The position numbers were made by a program, and so were the translations under genes. From Nevskia soli DSM 19509 (lineage in GTDB: Bacteria > Pseudomonadota > Gammaproteobacteria > Nevskiales > Nevskiaceae), in NCBI RefSeq assembly GCF_000711955.1, contig NZ_JONR01000042.1, positions 1 through 44,596 of the forward strand: DNA of 44,596 nucleotides. The letters run 5' to 3'. How positions within the stretch are numbered: position 1 is the stretch's first letter; each line of letters opens with the position of its first letter. The notes beneath the pieces were generated by a model. It was given only the letters and a program-made list of their open reading frames with translations, was not told the origin of the DNA and made no database searches. Shown here in pieces: positions 43,345 to 44,596 of the stretch.

Positions 43345-44043
43345 ATGACACCTTTACTGATTGGCTTCGGCGCCGCCGGCATCCGGGCGATGAAGCACCA
43401 GCTGATCGCGGCCCCTGCCGCCATGGCGGCCATTGCCGTCGGCAACGACATCGCCCTGGCCAGCCTCGATACGCTGAAGGCCCGGCATTCCATCCACGGC
43501 GCCTGGATCAACCTCCCGCCCGAGCTGCGCAACACCAAGGGCTGGCGGCCGATCTTCGACCACAACGTGATGGGCCTGTTCGAGACCCTGCGGCCGCTGC
43601 TCTCGGCGCCGCGCATGATCGTGGTCTACGCCGAACTGGGCACGCTGGAGAGCGGCGGCGTGGCAGCGCTGTTCGCGCGCGAGCTGGCGGCCATGCGCAT
43701 CGGCCATCAGATCATCGCCAACCTGTTCAAGCCGGTCACCGAGAACGGCGCCGCCGTCACCTACCTGGCCGATACCCAGCTCTTCACCCTGGGCCACTGC
43801 GCCATGTCCCTGCAGATCGTGGCCGAGGACCGCCTGACCCGCTCCGGCGCATCCGGCGGGGTGGCCGATGCCGGCTTCGGCTTCGCCGACGCCGCCGCGG
43901 TGGTGATGTGGAACGAGCACCTCGAACGCGCCAAGCTGCTGGTCGAAGCCAGCGCCAACCAGCGCCGCACCGAAATCGGCCTGGTGGCGATGAACGGCTC
44001 GCGCGTGCAGCGCGAGTCCAAAACGGTCGTCGGCATCCGCTAG
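43345..44043 (+). CDS. Divergent FtsZ/tubulin-like N-terminal domain protein
   Basis: A 232-residue protein with GGAGCGA upstream of ATG 43345. It starts MTPLLIGFGAAGIRAMKHQL, placing a glycine-rich loop (GFGAAG, 7-12) where FtsZ has GVGGGGGN. Further on, PRMIVVYAELGTLESGGVAA (90-108) lines up in position and character with the FtsZ stretch MVFITAGMGGGTGTG, and the following LFARELAAMRIGHQIIANLF with the helix and strand that end in VVTKPF in FtsZ; KPVTENG follows. The tubulin signature GGGTG is thus replaced by TLESGG, so GTP binding is doubtful. The C-terminal activation domain of FtsZ is missing. It stands alone before an IS630-type element. The relation to FtsZ is my inference from pattern and order. 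Confidence 0.6.
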   Translation: MTPLLIGFGAAGIRAMKHQLIAAPAAMAAIAVGNDIALASLDTLKARHSIHGAWINLPPELRNTKGWRPIFDHNVMGLFETLRPLLSAPRMIVVYAELGTLESGGVAALFARELAAMRIGHQIIANLFKPVTENGAAVTYLADTQLFTLGHCAMSLQIVAEDRLTRSGASGGVADAGFGFADAAAVVMWNEHLERAKLLVEASANQRRTEIGLVAMNGSRVQRESKTVVGIR

Positions 44044-44090
44044 GAAGTTCTGATGTGGGGGCGCTTTCCCTCGAACCTTCTCTAAACTCC

Positions 44091-44131
44091 GTTCGCCCCG
44101 AGTGCCCGCGCAGCGGGTGTATCGAGGGGCT
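44091..44131. repeat. Dispersed palindromic repeat
   Basis: GTTCGCCCCGAGTGCCCGCG followed by CAGCGGGTGTATCGAGGGGC forms nested imperfect arms (CGCCCCGA with TCGAGGGG, GCCCGC with GCGGGT). It resembles the TTCGCCCTGAG...TCGAAGGGC repeats common in proteobacterial intergenic DNA. It starts a run of three such elements before the IS. Confidence 0.6.
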
Positions 44132-44151
44132 ACGCGCACACTCGCACCCAT

Positions 44152-44177
44152 CGTCATTCCCGCGCAGGCGAATCCAG
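44152..44177. repeat. CGTCATTCCCGCG-type repeat
   Basis: CGTCATTCCCGCGCAGGCGAATCCAG is a known style of dispersed intergenic repeat (CGTCATTCCCGCGAAAGCGGGAATCCAG form), here with an imperfect right arm. Confidence 0.6.
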
Positions 44178-44186
44178 TTTTGTCTT

Positions 44187-44212
44187 GTCATCCTGAGCGA
44201 AGCGAAGGATCT
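44187..44212. repeat. GTCATCCTGAGCGAAGCGAAGGATCT repeat
   Basis: This is the widespread small palindrome in which ATCCT and AGGAT flank GAGCGAAGCGA. It lies 35 bases before the left end of the IS630-type element. Confidence 0.65.
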
Positions 44213-44247
44213 GGCCTCGTAGCCCTGGAATCTTGGTGTACGCGCTA

Positions 44248-44596
44248 GTGTCCTGAGTTATAAGTTCGCTGAATTAATTGTAATTTCCGATGTCCTATCC
44301 TTGCATTCGAATGCGGGGACATCATGGGACGAGGAAGGCCAAAGCCGGAGCTGAAGCTCACGGCGACAGAAGGTGACCAACTGGCGGAATGGACGCGGCG
44401 ACACAAGACGTCGCAGGCGCTGGCGTTGCGTGCGCGCATCGTGCTGGCCTGTGCGCAAGGCCAATCCAATCTGGACGTGGCCAGCCGACTGCATATTTCT
44501 AAGGCAACCGTGAGCAAATGGCGCGTGCGTTTCGTTGCGCATCGCCTGGATGGTTTGCTCGACGAGCCGCGCGCGGGCGCGCCACGGCAGATTGGC
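44248..44596 (+). mobile_element. IS630-family insertion sequence, left part (runs off window)
   Basis: The left end is placed at GTGTCCTGAGTTATAAGTTC, directly after a TA at 44246-44247; IS630-type elements insert at TA. The transposase gene begins 76 bases inside. The right end lies outside the window, so the terminal repeat cannot be compared and the boundary is provisional. Confidence 0.7.
44324..44596 (+). CDS. IS630-family transposase, N-terminal part (3' end outside window)
   Basis: The first 91 codons of a transposase: MGRGRPKPELKLTATEGDQL, then ALALRARIVLACAQGQSNLD and VASRLHISKATVSKWRVRFV, a helix-turn-helix, followed by AHRLDGLLDEPRAGAPRQI. This is the usual N-terminal DNA-binding region of IS630-family transposases; the DDE catalytic domain lies beyond the window. 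No frameshift is seen in the part present. Reverse-strand frames across it are shadows. Confidence 0.9.
   Translation, partial: MGRGRPKPELKLTATEGDQLAEWTRRHKTSQALALRARIVLACAQGQSNLDVASRLHISKATVSKWRVRFVAHRLDGLLDEPRAGAPRQIG

Overview
The window is about 44.6 kb of GC-rich, densely coding chromosomal DNA from a Gram-negative bacterium. Lipoproteins, OmpA-type proteins, a Tat signal, DusB plus DusC, CreA, FeoAB and an FeoB-linked Cys-rich protein, and GYF_2/RDD/pilin-like modules together fit a gammaproteobacterium of the Xanthomonadales/Nevskiales kind. That placement is inference from gene content. No rRNA, tRNA, CRISPR array, phage or plasmid gene was seen.

Layout. Positions 1-8.3 kb hold the end of an OmpA-family gene with a lipoprotein, dusB, a DUF1161 protein, an HU-like DNA-binding protein with a textbook terminator, a frameshifted AT-rich membrane gene, a half-RDD/pilin protein beside a GYF_2 protein, a GIY-YIG protein and dusC. 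Positions 8.4-10.8 kb hold a membrane-anchored TAXI-type binding protein and a lipoprotein. Positions 10.9-23.9 kb are eleven consecutive minus-strand genes. The first eight in transcription order are the notable block: a Tat-signal TldD-like metalloprotease, a TldE-like partner, a DUF4159 protein, a MoxR AAA+ ATPase, a DUF58 vWA-like protein, a BatA-type membrane protein, a DUF4175-like membrane protein and a large two-ended membrane protein. Most are joined by 1-4 base overlaps or short gaps. Three more follow: an atypical SDR, a DUF1295 membrane protein and a small membrane protein with an HEXXH motif.

Positions 24-29.8 kb hold creA, a probable outer-membrane protein, a GNAT acetyltransferase, a secreted alpha/beta hydrolase, and feoA-feoB plus a small Cys-rich gene behind a strong Fur-box match. 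Positions 29.9-35.7 kb hold a secreted NAGPA-like protein, a lipoprotein, a Gly/Tyr-rich plus Pro/Gln-rich secreted protein paired with an OmpA-family protein, and a Rieske oxygenase. Positions 35.7-44 kb hold a GT-C-like membrane protein, a stand-alone ClpX-type zinc finger with a DUF155-like protein, a lipoprotein phosphoesterase coupled to a di-heme peroxidase, a PlsC-type acyltransferase, and a short protein that looks like a degenerate FtsZ/tubulin N-terminal domain. The window ends inside an IS630-type element that sits next to several dispersed palindromic repeats.

Most promising for new biology: (1) the TldD/TldE-MoxR-DUF58 block, where only the catalytic TldD-like subunit carries a Tat signal, suggesting an envelope maturation or quality-control machine; (2) the degenerate FtsZ-like protein at 43345-44043; (3) the split GYF/RDD/pilin architecture preceded by two TGACGTCA palindromes 11 bp apart.
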